Shown here: positions 21,526 through 32,220 of the stretch, piece after piece
How positions within the stretch are numbered: the stretch's first letter is position 1
Layout of the letters: every line of letters begins with the position of its first letter
Assembly: GCA_020631735.1 (NCBI GenBank)
Contig: CM036231.1
Span: 8,149,831 to 8,213,830, forward strand
DNA length: 64,000 nt
Direction: 5' to 3'
DNA from: Saccharum officinarum
Taxonomy: Eukaryota; Streptophyta; Magnoliopsida; Poales; Poaceae
Program-made: the position numbers and the translations under genes
The notes under the pieces: generated by a model
Told to the model about the DNA's origin: nothing
The model's database searches: none
Seen by the model: only the letters and a program-made list of their open reading frames with translations

Positions 21526-24500
21526 GTGAACTACAAGACCGGTGGATCTCATTGGGTTATTGATAGTGGTTGCACTCAACATATGACCGGTGATCCTCGT
21601 ATGTTCACCTCCATTGAAGAGAATGGGATATGTCAAGAGAAGATCACATTTGGAGATAATTCAAAGAGCAAAGTCAAGGGTATAGGCAAGATTGCAATAT
21701 CAAATGATCACTCACTCTCAAATGTGCTCTATGTTGCTTCATTGAGTTTCAACTTGTTATCCGTTGGGCAACTTTGTGACCTTGGCTTCCAATGCTTGTT
21801 CACACCAAATGAAGTTGAAGTTTCAAAGATAGATGACAAGCAAGTGATATTCAAAGGCTTTAGATACAACAATCTTTATCTTGTTGACTTCACCTCCGAA
21901 GATGCAAATTTGATGACATGTTTGTTCACCAAGACCTCACTTGGTTGGCTTTGGCATAGGAGGCTTGCACATGTTGGAATGAGCACTCTCAACAAGCTAT
22001 TGAAGAAAGAACTAGTAAGAGGATTGAAGGATGTGAAGTTTGAAAAGGACAAACCTTGTAGTGCATGTCAAGCGGGCAAACAAGTTGCAAACACTCATCC
22101 AACCAAGGCTTTCATGTCAACCTCAAGAGTGCTAGAACTTCTTCATATGGATTTGTTTGGGCCTACAACATACAAGAGCTTGGGTGGTAATCTCTATTGT
22201 CTTGTGATAGTGGATGACTACTCAAGGTATACATGGACCTTCTTCCTTCATGACAAATCCGAAGTAGCAAGTTGCTTCAAGAAGTTTGCAAAGAGAGCTC
22301 AAAATGAATTCGAAGTCAAGATAAAGAAGATTAGAAGTGACAATGGGAAAGAGTTTGACAACACCAACATTGAAGCTTATTGTGATGAAATTGGAATCAA
22401 GCATGAAGTTTCTTCAACCTACACTCCTCAACAAAATGGTGTAGTTGAGAGAAAGAACCGGACTTTGATCACCCTTGCAAGAACAATGCTAGATGAGTAC
22501 AACACTCCGGAGAAGTTTTGGGCCGAGGCAATCAACACCGCATGCTATGCTTCAAATCGCCTCTTCCTCCAAAAGTTTCTTGGCAAGACCCCCTATGAGT
22601 TGCTTAATGGGAAGAAGCCGGACGTCTCATTCTTCCGGGTGTTTGGTTGCAAATGCTACATCTACAAGAAGCGTCAACACCTAGGGAAGTTTCAAAGACG
22701 TTGTGATATTGGTTTTCTTGTTGGTCACTCATCAAAATCCAAAGCATATAGAGTATTTAACCATGCCACCGGTTTGGTTGAAGAAACATATGATGTGGAA
22801 TTTGATGAATCTAACGGCTCCCAAGGAGAAATTGAGAATTGTGATGATGTAGGTGATGAACCCTTGAGGGAGGCCATGAAGAACATGCCGGTGGGAGACA
22901 TCAAGCCAAAAGATGATGAAGACGATGTGCAAATCATTGATCCACCATCTTCATCACGTGTGCCTCAAGATGATGACAAGAATGAGAGAGTTGAAAATGA
23001 AGATACTTATGTCTCTCATGAACAAGCCGAGGCACAAGCACAAGATGTTGATGCTCCCCATCCACCTCCTCAAGTGGTTGATAGAAGGAACTCACCTCTA
23101 CTTCAAGCTCATCCACAAGAACTAATCATAGGGAGTCCTACAAAGGGAGTAATGACTCGATCTCAAAAGCTAGCTTCTTTCGTTGAACATCACTCTTTTG
23201 TCTCTTGTGTTGAACCTAAGAATGTAGAAGAAGCTCTTCAAGATCCGGATTGGGTGAATGCCATGCATGAAGAATTGAACAACTTCACCCGCAACCAAGT
23301 TTGGACACTTGAAGAGCATCCTAAAGGTGCAAGAGTCATTGGAACCAAGTGGGTGTTTCGAAACAAGCAAGATGACCAAGGCATAGTAGTGAGGAACAAG
23401 GCAAGACTAGTAGCAAAGGGGTTCTCTCAAGTTGAAGGCCTTGATTTTGGAGAGACCTTTGCACCCGTTGCAAGACTTGAAGCCATCCGTATCCTTCTTG
23501 CATATGCATCACACCATGATATGAGACTATATCAAATGGATGTGAAAAGTGCATTCTTAAATGGCTTTATTAATGAACTAGTCTATGTCAATCAACCTCC
23601 CGGGTTTGAAGACCCTAGATATCCTAATCATGTTTATAGGTTGTCTAAGGCGCTATATGGGCTCAAGCAAGCCCCTAGAGCGTGGTATGAGCGCCTCCGG
23701 GACTTCCTCATTGAGAAGGGCTTCACCATTGGGAAGGTCGACACCACACTATTCACCAAGAAGCTTAATGGGGAGATCTTCATTTGTCAAGTATATGTTG
23801 ATGATATCATATTCGGGTCAACAAATGAAGATTATTGCAAGGAATTTGGTGAATTGATGTCGAAGGAGTTCGAGATGTCAATGATTGGTGAGCTCACATT
23901 CTTCCTTGGTTTTCAAGTCAAGCAAATGAGAGAAGGGATTTTCATCTCTCAAGAAAAGTATACCAAGGATCTTCTCAAAAGATTCAAGATGGAAGAATGC
24001 AAGCCAATCAAGACCCCAATGCCATCAAATGGACATCTCGACCTAGATGAGGGAGGTAAACCGATCGATCAAACTCTCTACCGTTCTATGATTGGTAGCT
24101 TGTTGTACCTTACCGCATCTAGGCCCGATATCATGTTTAGTGTGTGCATGTGTGCTCGCTTTCAAGCGTGCCCTAAAGAACCTCACTTAAGTGCCGTAAA
24201 AAGAATCCTAAGATATCTTAAGCACACCCCAAGTATTGGTTTATGGTATCCCAAAGGAGCTAGATTCCAACTAGTTGGCTATTCCGATTCGGATTATGCC
24301 GGTTGCAAAATTGATAGAAAAAGCACATCCGGAGGGTGCCATTTGCTTGGGAGATCACTAGTATCTTGGTCATCTAAAAAGCAAAATAGTGTGGCTTTGT
24401 CCACCGCCGAGGCGGAATACATTGCCGCGGGGGCTTGTTGTGCACAAATCTTATATATGAAACAAACCCTCCTAGACTATGGAGTTGTTCTTGAAAAGGT

Positions 24501-24750
24501 GCCACTTTTATGTGACAATGAAAGTGCCGTTAAAATTGCTAATAATCCGGTACAACACTCTCGCACCAAGCACATTGATATCCGCCATCACTTTCTAAGA
24601 GATCACGTTGCTAAAAATGACATATCACTAGAAGGTGTACGAAGTGAAAATCAATTAGCGGATATCTTCACTAAACCTTTGGACGAGGCTACCTTTTGTA
24701 GGCTAAGAAGTGAACTTAATGTGCTTGATTCAAGTAACTTTAAAAAATGA
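21526..24750 (+). CDS. pol: SIRE-A Pol polyprotein (PR-IN-RT-RH)
   Basis: Pol cleaves Gag-Pol, copies the RNA and integrates the DNA. 1,074 residues are open. The protease motif is DSGC at residue 13, followed by a GAG-pre-integrase HHCC zinc region (WHRRLAHVG ... CSACQAGK). The integrase catalytic triad is D209, D272 and E308, the last two spaced as DD35E. The RT YVDD box is at 757-760. RNase H starts near 921 (DSDYAG) and includes [14 protein letters not shown] and the C-terminal HIDIRHHF. The frame is preceded directly by a TAG (21523-21525) and has no ATG nearby. Translation therefore must come from splicing or unusual initiation. All catalytic residues are present, so the enzyme is probably functional. 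Confidence 0.95.
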   Translation: MNYKTGGSHWVIDSGCTQHMTGDPRMFTSIEENGICQEKITFGDNSKSKVKGIGKIAISNDHSLSNVLYVASLSFNLLSVGQLCDLGFQCLFTPNEVEVSKIDDKQVIFKGFRYNNLYLVDFTSEDANLMTCLFTKTSLGWLWHRRLAHVGMSTLNKLLKKELVRGLKDVKFEKDKPCSACQAGKQVANTHPTKAFMSTSRVLELLHMDLFGPTTYKSLGGNLYCLVIVDDYSRYTWTFFLHDKSEVASCFKKFAKRAQNEFEVKIKKIRSDNGKEFDNTNIEAYCDEIGIKHEVSSTYTPQQNGVVERKNRTLITLARTMLDEYNTPEKFWAEAINTACYASNRLFLQKFLGKTPYELLNGKKPDVSFFRVFGCKCYIYKKRQHLGKFQRRCDIGFLVGHSSKSKAYRVFNHATGLVEETYDVEFDESNGSQGEIENCDDVGDEPLREAMKNMPVGDIKPKDDEDDVQIIDPPSSSRVPQDDDKNERVENEDTYVSHEQAEAQAQDVDAPHPPPQVVDRRNSPLLQAHPQELIIGSPTKGVMTRSQKLASFVEHHSFVSCVEPKNVEEALQDPDWVNAMHEELNNFTRNQVWTLEEHPKGARVIGTKWVFRNKQDDQGIVVRNKARLVAKGFSQVEGLDFGETFAPVARLEAIRILLAYASHHDMRLYQMDVKSAFLNGFINELVYVNQPPGFEDPRYPNHVYRLSKALYGLKQAPRAWYERLRDFLIEKGFTIGKVDTTLFTKKLNGEIFICQVYVDDIIFGSTNEDYCKEFGELMSKEFEMSMIGELTFFLGFQVKQMREGIFISQEKYTKDLLKRFKMEECKPIKTPMPSNGHLDLDEGGKPIDQTLYRSMIGSLLYLTASRPDIMFSVCMCARFQACPKEPHLSAVKRILRYLKHTPSIGLWYPKGARFQLVGYSDSDYAGCKIDRKSTSGGCHLLGRSLVSWSSKKQNSVALSTAEAEYIAAGACCAQILYMKQTLLDYGVVLEKVPLLCDNESAVKIANNPVQHSRTKHIDIRHHFLRDHVAKNDISLEGVRSENQLADIFTKPLDEATFCRLRSELNVLDSSNFKK

Positions 24751-25238
24751 GCGCGTGTTGTCCCTTGCATTGCATTGTATCATATGTCATGTTTACCTTA
24801 TCGTAATGCATTTAGGGCTTGGCTAACACGGTTACGATAACCCTCCTTTGGAGGAGTGAAGAAGCCTAACCGTGGATCAAACTTGACAAGCAACCTAGCT
24901 TTACTTTCTTGTATTGCATTGCATATGCATGGTTGTTTGTTTGTCGTTTCTTTTCGGTTTAGCTTTGAGCAACCTCTGTGTTCGTCCATGAATAGAGAGA
25001 GCATTTGACGCTCCTAAAGGTCCAAAAACTCTATTGCATGGCCATACGTTGCTCCTTGGGTGTTTATTGCCTATTTTCGTAAAAATTATACTAGCCTAAG
25101 GCAAACTATTTTGAAAAATTTGAGGGTTTGAGTGAGGTCACTCATATCAGGTTCCAATTGGTGTTTATTTGAGTCTCTTTGAATTGGAACTTGATTGGGA
25201 GAAGTCGCGTCGCAGTTCGGAACGAAGAATGGCGAAAA
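24751..25238 (+). other. SIRE-A spacer after pol
   Basis: About 490 bp without open coding frame. A strongly conserved counterpart is at 45330-45821 in SIRE-B. It contains TTGCATTGCATATGCATGG and leads into the internal motif array. Confidence 0.6.
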
Positions 25239-25570
25239 ACAGCGACCGGACGCTGCACCGGACGCAGTGTTGCTGCACCACCGCGTCCGGTCCCGGCGTC
25301 CACCAGCGCGTCCGGTTTTCCAGAAGACAAAGTCCAGATCTAGGCACCGGACGCTGCACCGGACGCGCCTCTGACCACCACCGCGTCCGGTCCCTGCTAA
25401 CACCACCGCGTCCGGTGCTCCGCGATGAATTCCCGAGCACTCAGCCTTCGGACTCTGACCGCGTCCGGTCTGTCCACACCGGACGCGCCCGGTGACTCCA
25501 GGCGCTTACTGGAGTGTCACCGGACGCTGCACCACCGCGTCCGGTGATTTTCACCACCGCGTCCGGTGCT
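25239..25570 (+). promoter_or_regulatory. Internal array of ACCGGACG/CGTCCGGT half-sites
   Basis: More than ten half-sites, with words like ACCACCGCGTCCGGT repeated. It lies about 25 bp before a TATA box and a GC-rich leader, mirroring the LTR arrangement. SIRE-B has the equivalent at 45822-46163. Probable second promoter for the third ORF (inference). Confidence 0.6.
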
Positions 25571-25594
25571 ACCGAATCGAGCGGATCTCGCCCT

Positions 25595-25601
25595 TATAAA
25601 A
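25595..25601 (+). promoter_or_regulatory. Internal TATA box before the third ORF
   Basis: TATAAAA follows the internal array and precedes a C-rich leader with CCTAGGGTTT and AAACCCTAG words typical of plant 5' UTRs. The SIRE-B counterpart (near 46187) has decayed to TTTTTAA. Confidence 0.55.
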
Positions 25602-26002
25602 CCGTTCCGTCTTGTCCGTTTTTGCTTCTTCCGCCCGACATCCGCCGCCGCCGTGCCCTAGTCGCCGTTCCGCCGCTCCCGCGCTTCTTCCTCGCCGCCG
25701 GCGAGCCTCCACGCGCCGCGCCTTCGCTCTCCGGCGAGCCTTGCCGCTCTCTCTCACTGCCGCGCCGCGCCCAGCTCGTTCTCTGCTCGCAAGCCCGCGC
25801 CCGCGCCACCACCGTGCGCCGCCAATAACCGCCGCTGTCCACCTCGCCGCCGGTGTGCCAACCAGCTGTGGTCTCCTCCAGCACCACATCTACTCCCTTG
25901 TGCGCCCGGGCACCTCGTTCCCATCCTTCGGCCGAGTTTTGAACCTAGGGTTTACCCCTAAACCCTAGCTTAGGGTTTCTTTCAACCCTAGGGCTTGTCG
26001 AG

Positions 26003-26291
26003 GTAACGGCTCGTCTCGATTCCGTTTTCGATTCAAGTCCTTTCAATTCTCTCGTTAGGGCTTGCCGTTGACCATAACCTTTCATTGCTATCTAGTTTGG
26101 TCGTTTCAGTGCTCGATCGCCGATCTCGGGAGTTCTCGCGAACTAGATCATCTCGTCCCTTCACCGTCGTCTCGTCGATCCGAGGTAGCTTAGCGTCGTT
26201 TCACTTCGTATCTCACGTGCTTGCTATCTAGGGTTTCGTATCTTTAGATATATATATGCTTATTGTATATCTCTCTATTCCATACGTGCAG
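26003..26291 (+). other. Candidate leader intron of the third ORF
   Basis: A donor GAG|GTAACG at 26003 and an acceptor GTGCAG|CG ending at 26291 bracket a T-rich stretch. SIRE-B has a similar pair (CAAG|GTGACG at 46621, TTTCAG at 46889-46894). Splicing is not proven; other GT/AG pairs exist. Confidence 0.4.
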
Positions 26292-26420
26292 CGAGTCAGT
26301 CGGTGTGCCGGGTCAGATCTGTTTGCTTAATCCGAGGCCAAGCCTGCGGATACGGATTGAGGCCAAGCCTCTCGAGTGTCAGTTCATCATCTCACAGAGG
26401 TTCTCAGGCAGTCAGTCAGC

Positions 26421-28805
26421 ATGGTGCGTTGCAAGAACGCCAGAGGAGCTCCTGGTGACGGGGACAACAGTCCTCCCCGTCGTGATGAGATTGCGCGCGG
26501 TAAGCGCATCAAGATTGCAGCCAGGAAGAAGAGGAGGACACTTTCAGATGCAGAGGTTGCTCAGGCCGTGGCAGACGCCGCAGAGCAGGCAGAGAGAGGT
26601 GGCAGACGCAGTGGGTTACACATAGGCGAGCGTCGCTTTCATCTTGAAGGTCGACAGCTCGGCACTGAGGCCACTGAGGACACCGAGGCTACAGCACCTT
26701 CAGAGCAGATGTCAGTGGATCCACCCACAGAGCAGACAGAGGCTCCACAGGCCACTGAGGATACAGAGGAGCAGGCAGCTCAGTCTCCACCACGTCGTCG
26801 CTCCACACGTGCTCGTACTCAGGTGACACCTAGGCCAGAGGGCCCGCGTCGTGGTGCACGACCTCCTCCCAGAGTTAGAGGGTCACCCCCGGTTGTGCAC
26901 TTAGACCTGAGGGGTGCTTCTTCACGTCAGGTGAAGAGCTTGAGGTTTGTGGAGGTCAGCCGATGGTTTCCACCTGTCAGAGATGCCAGTGCTTCAGAGG
27001 GTTTCTATACCCCACTTCAGGAGGACTTCTACAGGGCCCTAGTTGACAGTGGCATTGCTTTCAGACCTCAGAGGGTATGTCGACTAGAGGCATTGGTTGA
27101 TGTTGTGGGAGAGCAGCTCCGTCCGCACCTGTTCTATCTGCCTGGCTTATCAGATCTTCTTGGACGGACAGGTGCTTACTGCGGCACATGGGTCAGGGAG
27201 TTCTATGCTTCTCTTTGGATTGATCCTGCCCATGAGTTCATACACTTTGCTTTCAGAGGCCGCGATCACAGATTGTACAGCTCCAGAGCTCGAGAGATTC
27301 TCAGACTACCAGCTTCTGACACAAGGATCCATCAGTTGTGCTATGGTCAGACTCCACCTCCCAGACGCCCTCACGGCGGTTCAGTGCCACCCACCGACCT
27401 GGTTCGACCCTGCTTTCGCGAGCCTTTTGGCGAAGGGTCACGTCGTACTCCTGCCAGCCTGACGCCACTTGCCAGAGTCTTGGATGCCATTCTCAGACGC
27501 ACTCTACTTCCTAGACTTGGCTACAGAGAGGGACTGACGAGGATGCAGCTTTGGGTTGTTCACCACCTCTTGACACAGCGACAGTTTGATATCTGGGATC
27601 TTATCCTGAGTGAGATGGAGGACACCATTGCTGAGGGCTTCAAGGGCAACCGTCAGCTTCCCTATGCCCACTGGATTTGTTTCATCATCAGATCAGCTAT
27701 CCAGATGCCACCAGAGATCAGGGCAGAGATTGCCAACACCACTACATCATTCCCTGATTATGATATTCGACAGCTTTGGGCTTCTATCACTAGAGAGCAG
27801 GCTCCAGCACCAGGACAGCGTGAGCGCCCAGAGGTTCCTGAGACAGCAGCTGAGCAGGACGCTACAATGGACGAGCTTGCCGAGGCAGAGCTCGCAGACC
27901 TTGACACTCAGCCTGCTGGGATACCTGAGGATGTCACTTCAGACAGCACTGATGAAGACTATCAGCCCATCCCCAGGTACCGGTCTCCTCGGTCTCACGA
28001 CCACGAGGCCGGTGGATCTGGCTCAGCCTCCCGCTCAGACCCAGCCATGGTGGCTATCCTTGAGAGGTTGACCCAGGCTCAGGAGCAGCAGCAGCAGCAG
28101 ATACAGCGCCAGGCACAGGATACAGCTGCAGCACTAGCACAGATTCAGGCTCGTCAGGACGAGTTTCAGAGACAGCAGCTTGAGATCCAGAGGCAGCAGG
28201 TTGAGATGCAGCGACAGAGTCAGCAGCAGTACATGGATCTCCTGCGCCATCTTATCACAGTTGGGGTTCCTCCGCCAGCTTCTGTCATGACTCAGGCTTT
28301 TACATCTCCACAGCAGCAGGTTCCCCAGTCTTTTTAGTCCCCGAGCTTCACTCCTATACATACGGGGTTTACACCGTCAGACCAGCCTCGCCCGCATCTT
28401 CTGACAGGCACACCTCTTGGTGATTACAGTGCCACCTACAGCGAGTTGACTGGTCAGCCGACACCCTCGCATACGACTACGTTTCACACTTCGTCAGGGT
28501 TGTCAGCTTCCGAGGCAGTCGTTCCACCAGTGACAGGGACCGGGACTACTGAGACCATCCCTTCTTCAGTTGCCTCGACAGATCCCCCAGCTACTGGCGC
28601 ACTTCAGGCTCAGGTTACTCAGACAGATCCACTTGTTGCTACACAGTCAGTGCCTGTTCCTGCTCAGACCCAGACCGCTCCACAGCCACGTGCTTCTTCA
28701 GAGGGTCAGCCAGATAGCTCAGACTCCGAGGATTCGCTTCACTTTGTGATCACTCCGCGCACCTCGGCACCCGACACGACTCCGTCTGTCCCCCCGTCAG
28801 ATTAG
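26421..28805 (+). CDS. SIRE-A third ORF (env position), with in-frame TAG
   Basis: Function unknown. From ATG 26421 (MVRCKNARGAPGD) 638 codons run to a TAG at 28335; the same frame then stays open to 28805. A basic stretch near residues 28-40 (RGKRIKIAARKKRRTL) could be a nuclear signal. A central globular region (about 170-440, FYLPGLSDLLGRTGAYC, then RMQLWVVHHLL) resembles the putative plant transposon protein domain found in many grass elements. Residues about 555-625 form a Gln-rich coiled coil. The part after the TAG is Pro/Ser/Thr-rich. The position is that of the env-like gene of SIRE1, but I see no signal peptide or membrane segment, so I do not call it an envelope protein. The region after the TAG is similar in SIRE-B. 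Confidence 0.7.
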
Positions 28806-28829
28806 ATTAGTTTTTTGGCGCTTGATGCC

Positions 28830-28844
28830 AAAGGGGGAGAGAGA
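28830..28844 (+). other. Extra polypurine tract
   Basis: AAAGGGGGAGAGAGA, about 400 bp before the LTR, followed by a second CAGGGGGAG. SIRE-B has AAAGGGGAGAGAG at the same place. It could prime plus-strand synthesis in addition to the LTR-adjacent tract. Confidence 0.5.
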
Positions 28845-29235
28845 GTAGTTTCAGGGGGAGTTTGTTAGTGGGTTTTCGTTTTTTCGTGTGCTTCTTCATG
28901 CATATCTTGTTTATTTTCAGCATTGCATTCGTGTGACATTGTCGTCGAGTCGTAAACCTTAAATCTTAATGTGTTATTCGTCTCAGTGATTAATATTTGT
29001 CACCGTTTTAGCTATAGCTCTAAGGTTGTGCTTCCGTGCCTTACTCCGATTACTTATGAGCTATCCTTATGTGTACTAACGCTTTTTGTCTTATCTTATG
29101 AAGTACACTCTTTTGGCTTGGGGCACATAAGCAATTCCTAACCCCTTGTGCTTATTGTATTTTGCTTATGTGAACCAAGCATGCTTGAAAACCTTCACTC
29201 TAATCCATTGAAACTTAGTGTTGTCATCAATCACC

Positions 29236-29248
29236 AAAAAGGGGGAGA
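29236..29248 (+). other. SIRE-A polypurine tract
   Basis: AAAAAGGGGGAGA lies one base before the 3' LTR, the normal plus-strand primer site. The SIRE-B equivalent is at 49857-49869. Confidence 0.85.
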
Positions 29249-29249
29249 T

Positions 29250-30834
29250 TGAAAGCATCTAGGCCCCAAGGTTTGGTTTCGGTAATTAATGACAACACTT
29301 TATTACCATGACTAACGTGTGTTTTGCAGAAACATTGGTAAGTTAGGTCATGGAGGTGATAACTGCTTTGAGCACTGTGGCTTCGTGTCCCTTGATGGAA
29401 ATCGTTTCGGTTTTCAAAAGAGTGACGTCAAGATTAAGGACGGTTAGTTCCGGATGACGAAGTGTTGAGACACATTCGGAATAGTCGTTAGGATCTTCGT
29501 TTTTCTCTTTTGGCCGTACTATAAAGGGGGGCATGAATGGGTAGCTTGACCTAGGCGAGTCCTATGTTTAGGTGTGGTGCACACTTGTTAAACTTGGCGC
29601 TAGGCAACCCTAGATTGGCTCAAGGTTCAGTTAGAAGCAACTTGGTTGAAGTTGCGACGCGTTTCGGGCTGTTTTCTAGGCACCGGACGCGGTCTTCGGG
29701 AACACCGGACGCGTCCGGTGTATACGTTACCGCGACTAGGTTTCGGCCTCGACCACCGGACGCGGTCCTCGCGAGGACCGGACGCGGTGGTCAACGACCG
29801 ACACGTGTCACCGAGAGAAAACGCCCGTCGGACGCGACCTGGACTTGATCGGCGCGTCCGGTGCGAGTCCAGTAAGGTCCAGAGAGGACCGGACGCGTCC
29901 GGTCTTCAGGCATCGGACGCGGCCTCGCGTCCGGTGTAAGTCCAGTAAGCACCCTTGCACGTCGGACGCGTCCGGTGCTACCTGACCGGTGCGTCCGGTG
30001 TTTCGATTTCGAAATCGCGTTTTGACCGTTACGGGGGACCGGCGCGTCCGGTGTGTTGCACCGGCGCGTCCGGTGACCCCGTGCCAGAAAGTAACGGTTC
30101 GTTTTCTCTGAGGGGTGTATAAATACAACCCCTCCACCTCTTTTAGAGGTCTCTTGCTCATTCAAACATCTGAGAAAACCCTTTAGAGTGCAAGGGAGTG
30201 CAAGAGCTCTAGTGAGGATAGAGATTTGAGAATCAAAGTTTGAGTTTCCTCACTAGTGATTCGAGAGTAGCAAGTGTGCATCCACCTCCTCATTTGGGCT
30301 CGTTGTGGTCAAGTGAGAGTTCTAGCTTGTTACTCTTGGTGATCGCCATCACCTAGACGGCTTGGTGGTGATTGGGAGTTTGGTGATCATCCGGCGGAGC
30401 TTGTGGATGACCCAACTCAAGTTGTGAGCGGTTTTGGGTGATTCGCCGCGACGGAGTGTCGAAGAATCAACCCGTAGAGAGCACTTGATCCTTGCGCGGA
30501 TCAAGGGGGAGCGACACCCTTGCGCGGGTGCTCCAACGAGGACTAGTGGGGAGTGGCGACTCTCCGATACCTCGGAAAAACATCGCCGTGTTCCTTGCCC
30601 CTTTACTTTCAAGCAATTACTTTCTCGTATTTACTTTCATTGCTTGTTTTACATTCCTAGAATTGCCATGCTAGACTAGGATTGGAAACTAGGGTGCAAA
30701 ACTTTTTAACGGTAGACTCTCTAGGAACACAAGTAGGCACTAGGGGTGAATTCCGGCTTGTAGGATTTAATTCTTGCAATTAATTTTTAGAGAAGCCCAA
30801 TTCACCCCCCCTCTTGGGCATCTTGATCCTTTCA
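29250..30834 (+). repeat. SIRE-A 3' LTR
   Basis: 1,585 bp, same length as the 5' LTR; the only difference noticed is C at 30584 against T at 18862. It ends CCTTTCA before the ATGCT duplication. Confidence 0.95.
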
Positions 30835-32052
30835 ATGCTCAAAAAATTAATATAGAGTTTTAGGAGTATAATAACTGCGTACAAGCGCTTGTCGCATTAG
30901 AAAAATAATATCGTTTTTGTATGGTGTCAAATGAAGATACTTTTTACATAAAAATTATAACTCTTAATGAGATCTATAACTTTGTGGGTTTGTGTTTTTA
31001 CATTTGAGATCGTTAAAATGCACGAAAAAACAATATAGAATTTTAGCAGCATAATAATCGTGTACTAGCGTTCGACACAAAAGATACATTTTATATCAAA
31101 GTTATAGCCCTTAGTGAGATGTACAACTTTATAGTTTTGAGTTTTCACATTTAGAGTTGTGAAGATGCTTAAAATAATAATATAAAATTTCAGTAGCATA
31201 ATATGCTCCTAAAACTTTATATTAGTTTTTAGAGTATGTTAACGACCTCAAATATGAAAACTCAAATGTTTAAAAAATAATATAAATTTTCAGTACCATA
31301 ATATGCTGCTAAAACTTTATATTAGTTTTTAAGTATGTTAACAACCTAAGGGATACAACTTTGATATAAAATATATCTTCATTTGACACCATACAAAAAT
31401 GATATTATTTTTCTAATGCGACAAATGCTAGTACGCGATTATTATGCTGCCGAAATTCTATATTATTTTTTCGTGCATTTTAACGATCTCAAACGTAAAA
31501 ACTCAAACCTACAAAGTTATAGAACTCATTGAAGCTACAACTTTCATGTAAAAAGTATCTTCATTTGACACCATACAGAAACGATATTATTTTTCTAATG
31601 CAATAAACACTTGTACGTGGTTATTATGCTCCTGAAATTTTATATTAATTTTTTTGAGCATCTTAATGTTCTCAAAATAAAAAAAAACTCAAAACTACAA
31701 AGTTGTAGATCTCATCGAGAGCTACAGTTTTTATATAAATTTCATCTTCATCCGACGTCGTATCAAATAGTTATGATTTTTCAAAGTTTTTGTCTTGTCA
31801 CGCCACTCCCGGTGGCGCGACAGAACAATACTGTCACGCCAGCGGGAGTGACATGACAACGTTTTATATGTCGGAAACGCCGTCTAATGTGGCGGATGTT
31901 GCCGCGCCAATGCATATGGCGTGACAATGTTATTTGGTCGTGCCAGCGCCGCTAGCGTAACAAAAAAAAGGTCAAATATGTTATTTTTTTAGTAACGATT
32001 ATTATTAAAATATTGAATAAAAATGATTAAAAATAAAAAAAATCCTACGTGT

Positions 32053-32220
32053 GGTCCATCAGATTGTAAAATGCTGATCTGTGCGTACTGCTTGGCTAGC
32101 TGCAGACAAGAAGCGACAGCGAGCGCAGTGGAAGTTGGTGTGTGTGTGTGTGCGTGTCACAACTCACAATTGAGACGATGGGTGGGAGTAGAAAACTGCT
32201 GCGACTGCGATGGCGTATTA
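32053..32220. other. Spacer with (TG)n run
   Basis: Between FB-2 and the PIF-like element; a TG repeat sits at about 32139-32152. TTA at 32218-32220 is the left target duplication of the next element. Confidence 0.5.

Larger units (their letters stand above)
17528..30834 (+). mobile_element. SIRE/Maximus-type Copia retrotransposon, young (SIRE-A)
   Basis: A complete 13,307-bp element. Both LTRs are 1,585 bp with TG...CA ends, flanked by ATGCT on both sides (17523-17527, 30835-30839). The order is LTR, PBS, gag, pol (protease-integrase-RT-RNase H, the Copia order), a long third coding unit, PPT, LTR. LTRs read side by side showed one difference (T at 18862, C at 30584), so insertion is very recent. 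Gag and pol are open throughout. The long region after pol and the two zinc knuckles in gag match the SIRE/Maximus lineage. It inserted into FB-2; the matching sequence in FB-1 at 12351-12368 shows the uninterrupted target. Confidence 0.95.
17133..32052. mobile_element. Second foldback element (FB-2), split by SIRE-A
   Basis: The left part (17133-17522) begins ACACGTGGGGAAAAT and the right part (30840-32052) ends ATCCTACGTGT. The two arms are complementary over several hundred bases, including a GC-rich block (GTCACGCCACTCCC-type words) and the module shared with FB-1 (GATGAGATCTACAACTTTG). Without SIRE-A the element is about 1.6 kb, with its symmetry centre near 31240. The arms have diverged more than those of FB-1, so it is older. 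No target duplication was found. Confidence 0.75.

Noticed and set aside
26421..28805. Calling the third SIRE ORF an envelope protein
   Set aside because: It is in the env position, but no signal peptide, transmembrane segment or furin-like site is visible. A nuclear-signal-like stretch and Gln-rich coiled coil point elsewhere.
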